Part shown: positions 26,296-33,614 of the stretch, in pieces
Layout of the letters: the number at the start of each line of letters is the position of its first letter
Position numbering within the stretch: position 1 is the first letter of the stretch
From: Candidatus Metalachnospira gallinarum
GTDB lineage: Bacteria; Bacillota; Clostridia; Lachnospirales; Anaerotignaceae
Assembly (NCBI GenBank): GCA_904378045.1
Contig: CAJFHC010000003.1
Coordinates: 30,432-94,431, forward strand
DNA: 64,000 nucleotides
Direction: 5' to 3'
Translations under genes and position numbers: made by a program
The notes under the pieces: generated by a model
Told to the model about the DNA's origin: nothing
What the model saw: the letters and a program-made list of their open reading frames with translations, nothing else
The model's database searches: none

Positions 26296-27123
26296 TCACT
26301 CTATTGTAGAATACGAACCCAAAAACTTGAAAAAAGCTACCTTTCTTTTTATCATTTTGACCGCGTCCCTAAGATCATCACCGTTTTCGGCGATAAGATC
26401 TATGTAAAAAACATAGGTCCCCAACTTATGCTTCGCCGGGCGGGACTCGATCTTTATCATGTTTATCTCGTAAATGTTGAGTATGTCAAGCACCTTGTAA
26501 AGCCTTCCAGGGGAGTTGTCGTCATCAAGGGTAAAGGCGATGCTCGTCTTTACGCCGGGAGTAAGCTCCGTCGCTTCTCTGGAAATGACCACGAATCTTG
26601 TGGCGTTCGTGCCGTCGTCCTGAATGTCCCTTCCGAGTATTTCAAGGCCGTAGACCTCAGCCGCGCGTCCGGGGGCGATGGCCGCTATGGGTTCGGGGCT
26701 TTCGGACACTATCCTTGCCGCCTCGGCCGTCGAAGCCGCCTCGGCCGTGTTTTTTACTCCCAGGCTTCTTATATATTTCCTGCACTGGGCAAGTCCCTGG
26801 GGATGGGACACTATCCTGCTTATATCCTCCGGTTTTGTCCCTTTTTTGGCCATAAGGTTCTGGCTTATCTTAAGAATAAGATCATACCGGATAAAAAGCT
26901 CGGCGTCAAATATAAGCGTGTCCACAGTGCTTGTGACCGTTCCCTCTATGGAATTTTCAAGGGGAACGACTCCCATATCCACCCTGCCTTCATCCACGGC
27001 GGATATGACGTCGGTTATGTTGAAAAACATCTCAAACTCACAGTCCCCTCCGCACTGTTTCGCGCAGAGCAGAGCCGCCTGCTCCGAAAACGTGCCTTTG
27101 GGGCCGAGATAGCCAAGTTTCAT
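26296..27123 (-). CDS. pheA: Prephenate dehydratase
   Basis: Converts prephenate to phenylpyruvate in phenylalanine synthesis. The 275-residue monofunctional protein has LGYLGPKGTFSEQAA at the start, the TR-type catalytic motif NATRFVVISR (about 170-179) and a C-terminal ACT domain with the SRPAK phenylalanine-binding site. There is no fused chorismate mutase. GAGGAG precedes the ATG at 27123. The promoter lies about 85 bases upstream and overlaps a perfect palindrome. gdpP starts only 15 bases behind the stop and might be read through. Confidence 0.95.
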   Translation of the reverse strand: MKLGYLGPKGTFSEQAALLCAKQCGGDCEFEMFFNITDVISAVDEGRVDMGVVPLENSIEGTVTSTVDTLIFDAELFIRYDLILKISQNLMAKKGTKPEDISRIVSHPQGLAQCRKYIRSLGVKNTAEAASTAEAARIVSESPEPIAAIAPGRAAEVYGLEILGRDIQDDGTNATRFVVISREATELTPGVKTSIAFTLDDDNSPGRLYKVLDILNIYEINMIKIESRPAKHKLGTYVFYIDLIAENGDDLRDAVKMIKRKVAFFKFLGSYSTIE

Positions 27124-27185
27124 ATAAATTCTCCTCAAAGTCCGGTCCGCCGAAGGTTTTATCAGCCGTTTCGGCGGTCTTCCTC

Positions 27186-27207
27186 ATACTATATACTAAT
27201 ATAGTAT
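27186..27207 (-). promoter_or_regulatory. Palindromic candidate operator at the pheA start site
   Basis: ATACTATAT (27186-27194) and ATATAGTAT (27199-27207) form a perfect 9-bp inverted repeat with a four-base spacer. It overlaps the end of the -10 box and covers the predicted transcription start of pheA, the usual position of a repressor site. No matching regulator gene is adjacent. Confidence 0.5.
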
Positions 27208-27234
27208 TTTACCACATATTATGGCGGATAACAA
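27206..27234 (-). promoter_or_regulatory. Sigma-A promoter of pheA
   Basis: TTGTTA (27229-27234) and TAAAAT (27206-27211) are 17 bases apart on the minus strand. It is the only well-spaced promoter between the amidohydrolase and pheA. Confidence 0.6.
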
Positions 27235-27283
27235 ATAATTTTTAGCGCCGGACGCCTAAGTCCGAAACAGGCTTCGGCAAAAA

Positions 27284-28771
27284 TCACGCTTCGTATACCT
27301 TTGTTCCTCTTTTTATGGTGCTTAATATTTTTATATTCTTCAGCTCGTCATTATCCGTTAAACTCAGCGGATTTCTGTCCGCTATTATAAAATCCTCAAA
27401 GGCTCCGGGGGCTATGATCCCCTTCTTCCCTTCCTCAAAGTATTGGTAAGCCGCGTTGACAGTAACTGCCTTTATCGCGTCATATACTCCTATCCTCTCC
27501 TTCTCTCCGAGCACGGCGCCATTTTTTGTTTTCCTGCGGACGGCGCACCATACGGTCTCGAACATATCCGGCTCTATGACCGGGGAATCCTGATGGAACG
27601 TGAATGTTATTCCTTCTTTAAGCGCCGAGCCGGCCGGAGATATGCCCTTCGCTCTTTCAAGGCCGAGATTTTGGATATGAATGTCTCCCCATCGGAACAC
27701 ATGGGCAACAAAAAATGACGGTATCATTTCCAGTCTTTTTACCCGTTCAAGCTGATCCTTTCTCAAAAGCTGCGCATGGATAATGACCGCCCTGCGGTTC
27801 TTATATTTTTCCACGGCATTGATGAACATTTCGCAGGCCATATCCCCGTTGCAGTGGGCGATTACCTGTATATCCCTTTCCGCCGCCCATTTAACGGCGG
27901 AATCCACGGCTTCCTCGGTCATGGACGGAGCTGCGCATGTGCCGTCGGCGTATTTGCCGCTTATCCACGCGGTCTTTCCCTGGGGCGATCCGTCAAGCAT
28001 TATTTTCAGCCCGCCGAGTTTAAAATTATTATGGTATTTTCCCATACTTTCAGGGAAAGCCTCACGCCATCCGGCAAAGCTGTCCCTGTCGGGATAGGCA
28101 ACGATATCCAGCGTCGTCCCTCCCAACGCGGCCAACGCCTTGTATACGTCCAGCAGAGCGCCCATGGCGTATCCGTCCTGAGCCGTCGTTATGCCGTGGG
28201 AAAAATATTTTTTCTCCGCCTTTTCACAGGCGGATAAAATATCGCTTATATTCTCCATGGGCACAAGCCTCAGCTTTTCAAGGTACTCGTTCTCTTCCAG
28301 CAGGCCGTCCTTTGAGGACATAATGCCAAGCAGCCTTTGGGCTTCCGCGTTGAATATACCGGAATGTCCCGACTTGTTTTCCAAAACAACGGCGTAGTCC
28401 CCAAACTCAAGCTCCGCCGAAGTTATATGTCTTTTTTCCTTAAGACCGTTATGGTCGTAGCCCATGGCCACGACCCATTGTCCCTGCTTTTTGTTTTCAG
28501 TTATAAAATCGTTCAGCCTGTTTCTTATCTCGTCAACGGACGCCGCCCCGTCAAGGTCTGCCCTCAAAAACGAATATGCCACGGACATAAAATGGCTGTG
28601 GGCGTCTATAAACGAGGGCATGAGCGTCCTTCCGCCAAGATCGGCATATTCGTCCGCCGCCGGCGGCTCTCCCCTGCCCGTTTCGGTTATGACTCCGTTT
28701 TCGCACAGGACATATCCGGCGTCTTCCCCTGTCATGGTTATTATATTTCCGTTAAAATAAGCTCTTTTCAT
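27284..28771 (-). CDS. Amidohydrolase family protein (YtcJ/AepA-like)
   Basis: A 495-residue metal-dependent hydrolase of the YtcJ-like amidohydrolase-3 group. The metal-binding SFIDAHSHF (about 53-61), the GHSGIFN block, IAHCNGD and HAQLL histidines, and FHQDSPVIEP near 385 are intact. The substrate is unknown; members act on cyclic amides or aryl esters. GGGAGTG precedes the ATG. It is transcribed alone between pheA and a gene of unknown function. The name exoenzyme regulatory protein sometimes used for this family has no support here. Confidence 0.85.
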   Translation of the reverse strand: MKRAYFNGNIITMTGEDAGYVLCENGVITETGRGEPPAADEYADLGGRTLMPSFIDAHSHFMSVAYSFLRADLDGAASVDEIRNRLNDFITENKKQGQWVVAMGYDHNGLKEKRHITSAELEFGDYAVVLENKSGHSGIFNAEAQRLLGIMSSKDGLLEENEYLEKLRLVPMENISDILSACEKAEKKYFSHGITTAQDGYAMGALLDVYKALAALGGTTLDIVAYPDRDSFAGWREAFPESMGKYHNNFKLGGLKIMLDGSPQGKTAWISGKYADGTCAAPSMTEEAVDSAVKWAAERDIQVIAHCNGDMACEMFINAVEKYKNRRAVIIHAQLLRKDQLERVKRLEMIPSFFVAHVFRWGDIHIQNLGLERAKGISPAGSALKEGITFTFHQDSPVIEPDMFETVWCAVRRKTKNGAVLGEKERIGVYDAIKAVTVNAAYQYFEEGKKGIIAPGAFEDFIIADRNPLSLTDNDELKNIKILSTIKRGTKVYEA

Positions 28772-28829
28772 AATATCACTCCCTATTGGGAATTATGGCT
28801 CCGCATAAGGAAATAAATGCGGAAAAGCT

Positions 28830-29351
28830 CTAATATCTTTGGTTTATATATCCGTCTATAAGAGATTTCCGGCTGCCCTCGCTGAATACTTCTTCCTCTC
28901 TCAGCCTTTTGAGTATAAGCTCATTGGTGGAATGGAGTATTATATTGTAATCCTTTAAAACGATCTCGAAAAGTTTTCCCTTGAGTTCCTTTGACCTGAC
29001 CTTAATAAAATAGGCCTCTACGCCCTTATACTCCATCAGCTCCAGCACCTTCAGCGTAGCTCTGTCCTTTTTGCCGTAAAAGTAGTTGCAGCTGTCTAAG
29101 TATTCTCTTTTTTCATCGTTATCCAGATCCTTTATGGTGCTGGCCTGTTTTTTCTCCTTCGCCCTCGCGTTGTAATACTGATAGTTGAAAAGGCCCTTAA
29201 GCACCGTATCTATATTTTTAAACGGTTTTATATCGTTATATACTACCGCCTCATAATTTGCCTGAAGATATTCCCTTTTTGTCATATCGCCCTTCACATA
29301 CTGGTCGATAAGGCTCTGACGATATCTGAAATATTTTTCCAGCGCGTTCAA
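28830..29351 (-). CDS. Conserved hypothetical protein (DUF6648-like)
   Basis: A 173-residue, highly charged helical protein. It opens with ALEKYFRYRQSLIDQYVKGDMTKREYLQANYEAV, which suggests a helical hairpin, and is rich in Lys, Tyr and Asp with no signal peptide, membrane helix or cysteine motif. It resembles the clostridial family I know as DUF6648, but this is from memory of its opening motif. It lies divergent to the small gene at 29460 across a 108-base gap. Function unknown. Confidence 0.75.
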   Translation of the reverse strand: MNALEKYFRYRQSLIDQYVKGDMTKREYLQANYEAVVYNDIKPFKNIDTVLKGLFNYQYYNARAKEKKQASTIKDLDNDEKREYLDSCNYFYGKKDRATLKVLELMEYKGVEAYFIKVRSKELKGKLFEIVLKDYNIILHSTNELILKRLREEEVFSEGSRKSLIDGYINQRY

Positions 29352-29459
29352 TTCTCAACACCTGCCGCTCAAAGACCATATATTACTATGGCGCTCTGAT
29401 TTATATTTGCTTATAATGAATTATATAATTTTTCACGCTTATTTTCAAGGAGGCCCGCC

Positions 29460-29876
29460 ATGAGCAGCTCAAAGCGAAGGGAACCGTACCTCGCGCGGTA
29501 CCGTTCCGCCATACTTTCAAGACTAAGGGAGATAGATATTTTTATAAAGACAAAGCCCGCTCCCTATTCTAAGGAGGACGTCTTAGCCGTGCTTGACATG
29601 GGCGAGGCCGAATTTGACAAAATATCGTCCGCCCTTGGCATAGGCTGTCTTACGCCGTTCACTCTCACTCTTATAATGAAAAACGGCTCCGGCGAACTTT
29701 GCGGAGCCTTCAGGCGCGAGCTGGAATGCGGCCTTACGGACTCTTACTCGCCGGAGCAGATCTCGTACATATATAATATTGATCTTGATACGGTCAGGCG
29801 CGCCTTTTACGATATGGGCGTAAAAAGGCTGCACAGGGGGCTTTTGGAGACGCTTTTCAGCAACATCTATATATGA
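29460..29876 (+). CDS. Hypothetical protein, possible helix-turn-helix
   Basis: A 138-residue protein with AAGGAGG before the ATG. Two segments look like helix-turn-helix units: KEDVLAVLDMGEAEFDKISSALGI (about 38-61) and SPEQISYIYNIDLDTVRRAFYDMGV (about 99-123). Such a pair would suit a DNA-binding or sigma-like protein, but I recognise no family. It is convergent with the DJ-1 gene (20-base gap) and divergent from the DUF6648-like gene. Function unknown. Confidence 0.65.
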   Translation: MSSSKRREPYLARYRSAILSRLREIDIFIKTKPAPYSKEDVLAVLDMGEAEFDKISSALGIGCLTPFTLTLIMKNGSGELCGAFRRELECGLTDSYSPEQISYIYNIDLDTVRRAFYDMGVKRLHRGLLETLFSNIYI

Positions 29877-29896
29877 GCTCCCAAGCGTCCGACATC

Positions 29897-30445
29897 TTAG
29901 TCTGCAAGGATGGACTTTCTTACGTCCGCCGACTTTCTTTCGCCCTCAAGGAGTTTTATTATCTCGCAGGCGAAGTCAATGGCCGTTCCTACTCCCCTTG
30001 ACGTTACGATGTTTCCGTCCACGACAACCCTGTCTTCCTTATATTCCGCTCCCTTGAGCGCTCCCTCGCATCCGGGATAGCAGGTAGCCTTTTTGCCCTC
30101 AAGCACGCCCATTTCGCCAAGCATCGTGGGAGCGGCGCAGATCGCGCATATATATTTGCCCTTCTCAAGGTTTTCCCTTATTATCTCTTTAAGTCTTTCA
30201 CATTCTTTAAGATTGTCCACTCCGGGCAGTCCTCCGGGAAGAACGATGGCGTCGGCGTCCTCAAAGCCGCTCTCGTCCAGCTTTATGTCCGCCACTACCG
30301 GAATGAAATGAGCTCCCGATACCGCGTTGCTGCTTGAAACGGAAACCGTTATGACCTCTATGTCGGCTCTTCTTAAAAGATCTGCGGCCGTAAGCGCCTC
30401 GACCTCCTCAAAACCGTAAGCAAGAAATAAATAAACTTTTTTCAT
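29897..30445 (-). CDS. DJ-1/PfpI family protein
   Basis: A 182-residue class I glutamine-amidotransferase-like protein of the DJ-1/ThiJ group. The nucleophile-elbow cysteine is in ICAICAAPTMLGEMGVL, the early acidic residue in AYGFEEVEAL, and the late SRGVGTAIDFA motif is present. The group includes chaperone- and deglycase-like proteins; the true activity is debated and not assignable here. GGGGAG precedes the ATG at 30445; 31 upstream codons in frame lack a ribosome site and are excluded. Confidence 0.88.
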   Translation of the reverse strand: MKKVYLFLAYGFEEVEALTAADLLRRADIEVITVSVSSSNAVSGAHFIPVVADIKLDESGFEDADAIVLPGGLPGVDNLKECERLKEIIRENLEKGKYICAICAAPTMLGEMGVLEGKKATCYPGCEGALKGAEYKEDRVVVDGNIVTSRGVGTAIDFACEIIKLLEGERKSADVRKSILAD

Positions 30446-30617
30446 TTGGAATCTCCCCTTGTTTTTATTATAATCTGAGTATATAGTATAATTTAAAATT
30501 GCACAATAACAAACACAAATAATTGACAAAACAAACAAAAAACTTTAATCTGCCGGATAATTTTGGCAGTTATTTACTAAATTTTAACAATAAACCGCGT
30601 CTATTTGGAGGCATATT

Positions 30618-31079
30618 ATGGAAATAGAAAGAAAATTCCTTGTAAAGCATATCCCCGCCGGCCTCGGCTCCTTTCCCAAAAGGGAACTTGAACAGACATA
30701 TATAAGCGTATCGCCGACTATCCGGCTCAGAAAAAGCGATAACGATTATATCCTTACCGTCAAAGGCAGCGGCTCCATAGCGAGGGAGGAGTTTGAGCTT
30801 CCCCTCAGCTTTGAGCAGTATGTCTCCCTTATGAAAAAAGCCGAAACTCCGCCTGTCATAAAGACAAGATATTTTATTCCGCTCCCCGGCGGGCTCACGG
30901 CAGAGCTTGACGTCTATCACGGCGGCCTTGACGGGCTTCTCACCGTTGAGGTGGAGTTTGACAGCCTTGACAGTTCCTCGGCCTTCATTCCTCCGGACTG
31001 GTTCGGAGATGACGTTTCCGAGGATAAACGGTATAAAAATACGGCTCTTTCCTTATACGGACTGCCAAAAAAAGAATAA
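30618..31079 (+). CDS. CYTH domain protein
   Basis: A 153-residue member of the CYTH/triphosphate-tunnel superfamily, which hydrolyses inorganic or nucleoside triphosphates with a divalent metal. It starts with the signature EIERKFLV, and the basic and acidic tunnel residues appear in PTIRLRKSDNDYILTVKG, REEFELPLS, ELDVYHGGLDGLLTVEVEFDS and DKRYKN. The length is typical for bacterial inorganic triphosphatases. GGAGG is spaced seven bases from the ATG. It stands alone with a terminator behind, directly upstream of spo0A. Confidence 0.88.
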   Translation: MEIERKFLVKHIPAGLGSFPKRELEQTYISVSPTIRLRKSDNDYILTVKGSGSIAREEFELPLSFEQYVSLMKKAETPPVIKTRYFIPLPGGLTAELDVYHGGLDGLLTVEVEFDSLDSSSAFIPPDWFGDDVSEDKRYKNTALSLYGLPKKE

Positions 31080-31101
31080 TAACCTGAAATCTCAGTATTT
31101 T

Positions 31102-31133
31102 CGGCGCTTGGCGTTGTTCGGCGCCGTTTTTTT
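31102..31133 (+). terminator. Terminator after the CYTH gene
   Basis: CGGCGC (31102-31107) pairs with GCGCCG (31121-31126) and is followed by seven T. It isolates the CYTH gene from spo0A. Confidence 0.85.
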
Positions 31134-31201
31134 CCTGTCTTTCCCGTCGATTTATGCCATCGTCTGTCGGAAATTTTTGCCATATTTTTCAGTAAAGCAT
31201 A

Positions 31202-31230
31202 TTGCAAAATCCCCTCGTCTCGACTATAAT
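31202..31230 (+). promoter_or_regulatory. Sigma-A promoter of spo0A
   Basis: TTGCAA (31202-31207) and TATAAT (31225-31230) are separated by 17 bases. A TGTCGGAAA sequence near 31165, close to the 0A-box core TGTCGAA, lies upstream and could allow autoregulation; it is a one-mismatch match only. No clear sigma-H promoter is visible. Confidence 0.7.
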
Positions 31231-31306
31231 GTACTTGAATGTAAATTAATTACATATTTACTAATATTTTACAATATAATAAAGAATATTCACGGGAGGG
31301 ATCACT

Positions 31307-32110
31307 TTGAATCAAACTAAAATCAGACTGCTGCTTGCCGATGACAACAAGGACTTCTGCGACGTAGTCAGCGCATATCTCAATAAACAGGAGGATATAG
31401 AGGTCGTCGCCACGGCTCACGACGGTATAGACGCGTTCAACAAAATAAGGGAGCTTAAGCCGGATATAGCTGTCATCGACAGCATAATGCCACGCCTTGA
31501 CGGGCTTGGGGTTCTTGAGAAACTGCAAAAACACGCCGACAGCCTTAAAAAGCCGATATGCATAATGCTTTCGGCCATAAATCAGGAAAAGATCACCCAG
31601 CGAGCCATTGAGCTTGGCGCGGAATATTACATCGTCAAGCCCTTTGACATGGACGCCCTCGTGGTTCGCATTCGACAGCTCAAATATTCCAAAGGCGGCG
31701 AAGGCGGAAATATGAAAGCCGTTGTGCAGCCCGGAAGCTCGGATAGATCCGCGGCCTATGACCTTGAGTCAAAGGTCACGAATATACTGCACGAAATAGG
31801 AGTTCCCGCTCACATCAGAGGCTACCACTATATGCGAGAGGCAATAATCATGTCAGTCAATGACATGGATGTTTTGAACTACATCACAAAGGAGCTCTAC
31901 CCCGCCATCGCCAAAAAGTGCAACACTACTCCGTCAAGGGTTGAAAGAGCTATCCGCCACGCCATTGAGGTCGCCTGGAGCCGGGGCAAAATAGACGCCA
32001 TAGACTCCCTTTTCGGATACACTGTTAACAATCATAAGGGCAAGCCGACCAACAGCGAGTTCATCGCCCTTATCGCCGACAGGCTGAGACTTGAGCAAAA
32101 GGCTTGCTGA
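31307..32110 (+). CDS. spo0A: Sporulation master regulator Spo0A
   Basis: The response regulator that commits cells to sporulation when phosphorylated. The 267-residue protein has a receiver domain with LLADDNKDF, the phospho-accepting Asp in [13 protein letters not shown] (near 57), the Thr/Ser switch in ICIMLSA and the Lys in [10 protein letters not shown]. The C-terminal Spo0A DNA-binding domain has the recognition helix region [21 protein letters not shown]. It starts at a TTG, with GGGAGGG seven bases upstream. The common upstream neighbour spoIVB is absent; a CYTH gene is there instead. The gene is strong evidence for an endospore-forming lineage. Confidence 0.97.
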   Translation: MNQTKIRLLLADDNKDFCDVVSAYLNKQEDIEVVATAHDGIDAFNKIRELKPDIAVIDSIMPRLDGLGVLEKLQKHADSLKKPICIMLSAINQEKITQRAIELGAEYYIVKPFDMDALVVRIRQLKYSKGGEGGNMKAVVQPGSSDRSAAYDLESKVTNILHEIGVPAHIRGYHYMREAIIMSVNDMDVLNYITKELYPAIAKKCNTTPSRVERAIRHAIEVAWSRGKIDAIDSLFGYTVNNHKGKPTNSEFIALIADRLRLEQKAC

Positions 32111-32120
32111 AAGCATACCG

Positions 32121-32150
32121 GGCTCCCGAATAAAACCGGGAGCCTTTTTT
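32121..32150 (+). terminator. Terminator after spo0A
   Basis: GGCTCCCG pairs with CGGGAGCC around an eight-base loop and is followed by six T. Confidence 0.93.
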
Positions 32151-32312
32151 ACATTATCATTTCCCACGGTCGAAAATGCGCTTATTATGGGCGGATTTTT
32201 TCTTTTTGAACGCAATTTTTTATTTTTTCCCATTATTTACTTTATTTCCAGCCAGTCCAAGACATATTCCGCCTATTTTCTTTAAAATCCTCACTAAAGG
32301 CGGTCTTATTCG

Positions 32313-32341
32313 TTGCCAACCACGTTTTGATATGTTAAACT
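32313..32341 (+). promoter_or_regulatory. Promoter of the molybdenum hydroxylase operon
   Basis: TTGCCA (32313-32318) and TAAACT (32336-32341) are 17 bases apart and lie 42 bases before the first start codon. The rest of the gap from 32151 is A/T-rich, and I see no purine riboswitch in it. Confidence 0.55.
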
Positions 32342-32382
32342 AAAAAATAGTGAAAAAATCAGATAGTTAAAGAGGTATCAGA

Positions 32383-33162
32383 ATGTTTACTGCCAGAGAA
32401 TATGTAAAAGCAAAAAGCCTTGATGAAGCGTGGGAGCTGAACCAAATCCGCTCCAACCGTGTTGTCGGAGGAATGCTGTGGCTTAAAATGTCAAGGCTTA
32501 ATATCAATAAACTCATAGACCTGTCGGATCTTGGGCTTGACGGTATCGAGGAAAATGAGGATGAATTTATAATCGGATGTATGACTCCTCTCAGAGCGCT
32601 TGAGCTTCACCCCGGGCTTGAAAGATACTCCTGCGGCGCCGTGAGGGAGGCTCTTCGCTCCATTGTCGGCGTGCAGTTCAGGAATCTGGCCACCGTCGGA
32701 GGAAGCATATACGGCAGATACGGTTTTTCCGATGTGCTGACGGTATTTGCCGCCATGGACAGCTTTGTGGAGCTCCATAAAGGAGGTATAATCCCCCTGT
32801 CCGAATTTATAGGCATGAAACCTGACAGGGACATACTCGTCAGGCTCATAATCAAAAAGACTGCCCTCGACATTAGATATTATTCCGTAAGGAACTCCCG
32901 AACGGATTTTGCCGTGCTCAACTGTGCCGCCGTTAAATCAGGAGACAAGCTGAAACTTGTTTTCGGAGCGAGGCCGGGCAGAGCGATGATTTTTGAAAAA
33001 AGTCTTTCGGAGATCTCTTCCGCCGCAAGCCTTGCCGTCGAGGCCGCAGAAGCCATAGAGACAAGGAGCAACCTCCGTGCCGGAGCCGACTACAGGACCC
33101 ATCTTGTGCGTGTTTTCGCCAAACGCGCCTATAATGATCTGGGAGGTGGAGAAAAATGCTGA
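32383..33162 (+). CDS. Xanthine-dehydrogenase-type FAD-binding subunit
   Basis: The 259-residue medium subunit of a molybdenum hydroxylase, passing electrons from the iron-sulfur subunit to NAD or another acceptor via FAD. It shows the FAD-binding segment VVGGMLWLKM (weaker than the usual VAGGT.L), the conserved VQFRNLATVGGSIYG and DVLTVFAAMDSFVEL. It is slightly shorter than typical. It opens a three-gene operon and overlaps the next gene by seven bases. Confidence 0.87.
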   Translation: MFTAREYVKAKSLDEAWELNQIRSNRVVGGMLWLKMSRLNINKLIDLSDLGLDGIEENEDEFIIGCMTPLRALELHPGLERYSCGAVREALRSIVGVQFRNLATVGGSIYGRYGFSDVLTVFAAMDSFVELHKGGIIPLSEFIGMKPDRDILVRLIIKKTALDIRYYSVRNSRTDFAVLNCAAVKSGDKLKLVFGARPGRAMIFEKSLSEISSAASLAVEAAEAIETRSNLRAGADYRTHLVRVFAKRAYNDLGGGEKC

Positions 33163-33614
33163 TAACGCTTATATTAAACGGTAAAAAAATAAGCCGCGAC
33201 ATTGCCTGCGATATGCTTCTTATAGACTTTCTCCGCGAAAACGGATGCCTGAGCGTAAAGCGAGGCTGCGAAACATCCAACTGCGGCCTTTGCACCGTGC
33301 TGATGGACGATAAACCGGTGCTGTCCTGCTCCGTTCTGGCCGTAAGAGCCGACGGCAGGAAGGTGGACACTCTGGAGGGGCTTCAGGATGAGGCCCGGGA
33401 GTTTACGGAGTTCATAGCCGATCAGGGAGCGGAGCAGTGCGGCTTCTGTAATCCCGGATTTATTATGAACACCATCGCCCTTTTGAGAGATAACCCATCG
33501 CCGTCGGAAGATGAAATAAAGGAATATCTGGCGGGCAATCTCTGCCGCTGTTCTGGATACGAGGGACAGCTCAGGGGCATACAGGAATTTTTGAAAAGGA
33601 AGAATAGCAAATGA
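33156..33614 (+). CDS. Xanthine-dehydrogenase-type [2Fe-2S] subunit
   Basis: The 152-residue small subunit with two [2Fe-2S] clusters. The plant-type ferredoxin cluster is in GCETSNCGLCTVLMDDKPVLSC (near 37-58), and the second, helical domain has QCGFCNPGF and NLCRCSGYEGQ. All eight cysteines are present. It overlaps both neighbours by a few bases, so the three subunits are translationally coupled. Confidence 0.94.
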   Translation: MLITLILNGKKISRDIACDMLLIDFLRENGCLSVKRGCETSNCGLCTVLMDDKPVLSCSVLAVRADGRKVDTLEGLQDEAREFTEFIADQGAEQCGFCNPGFIMNTIALLRDNPSPSEDEIKEYLAGNLCRCSGYEGQLRGIQEFLKRKNSK

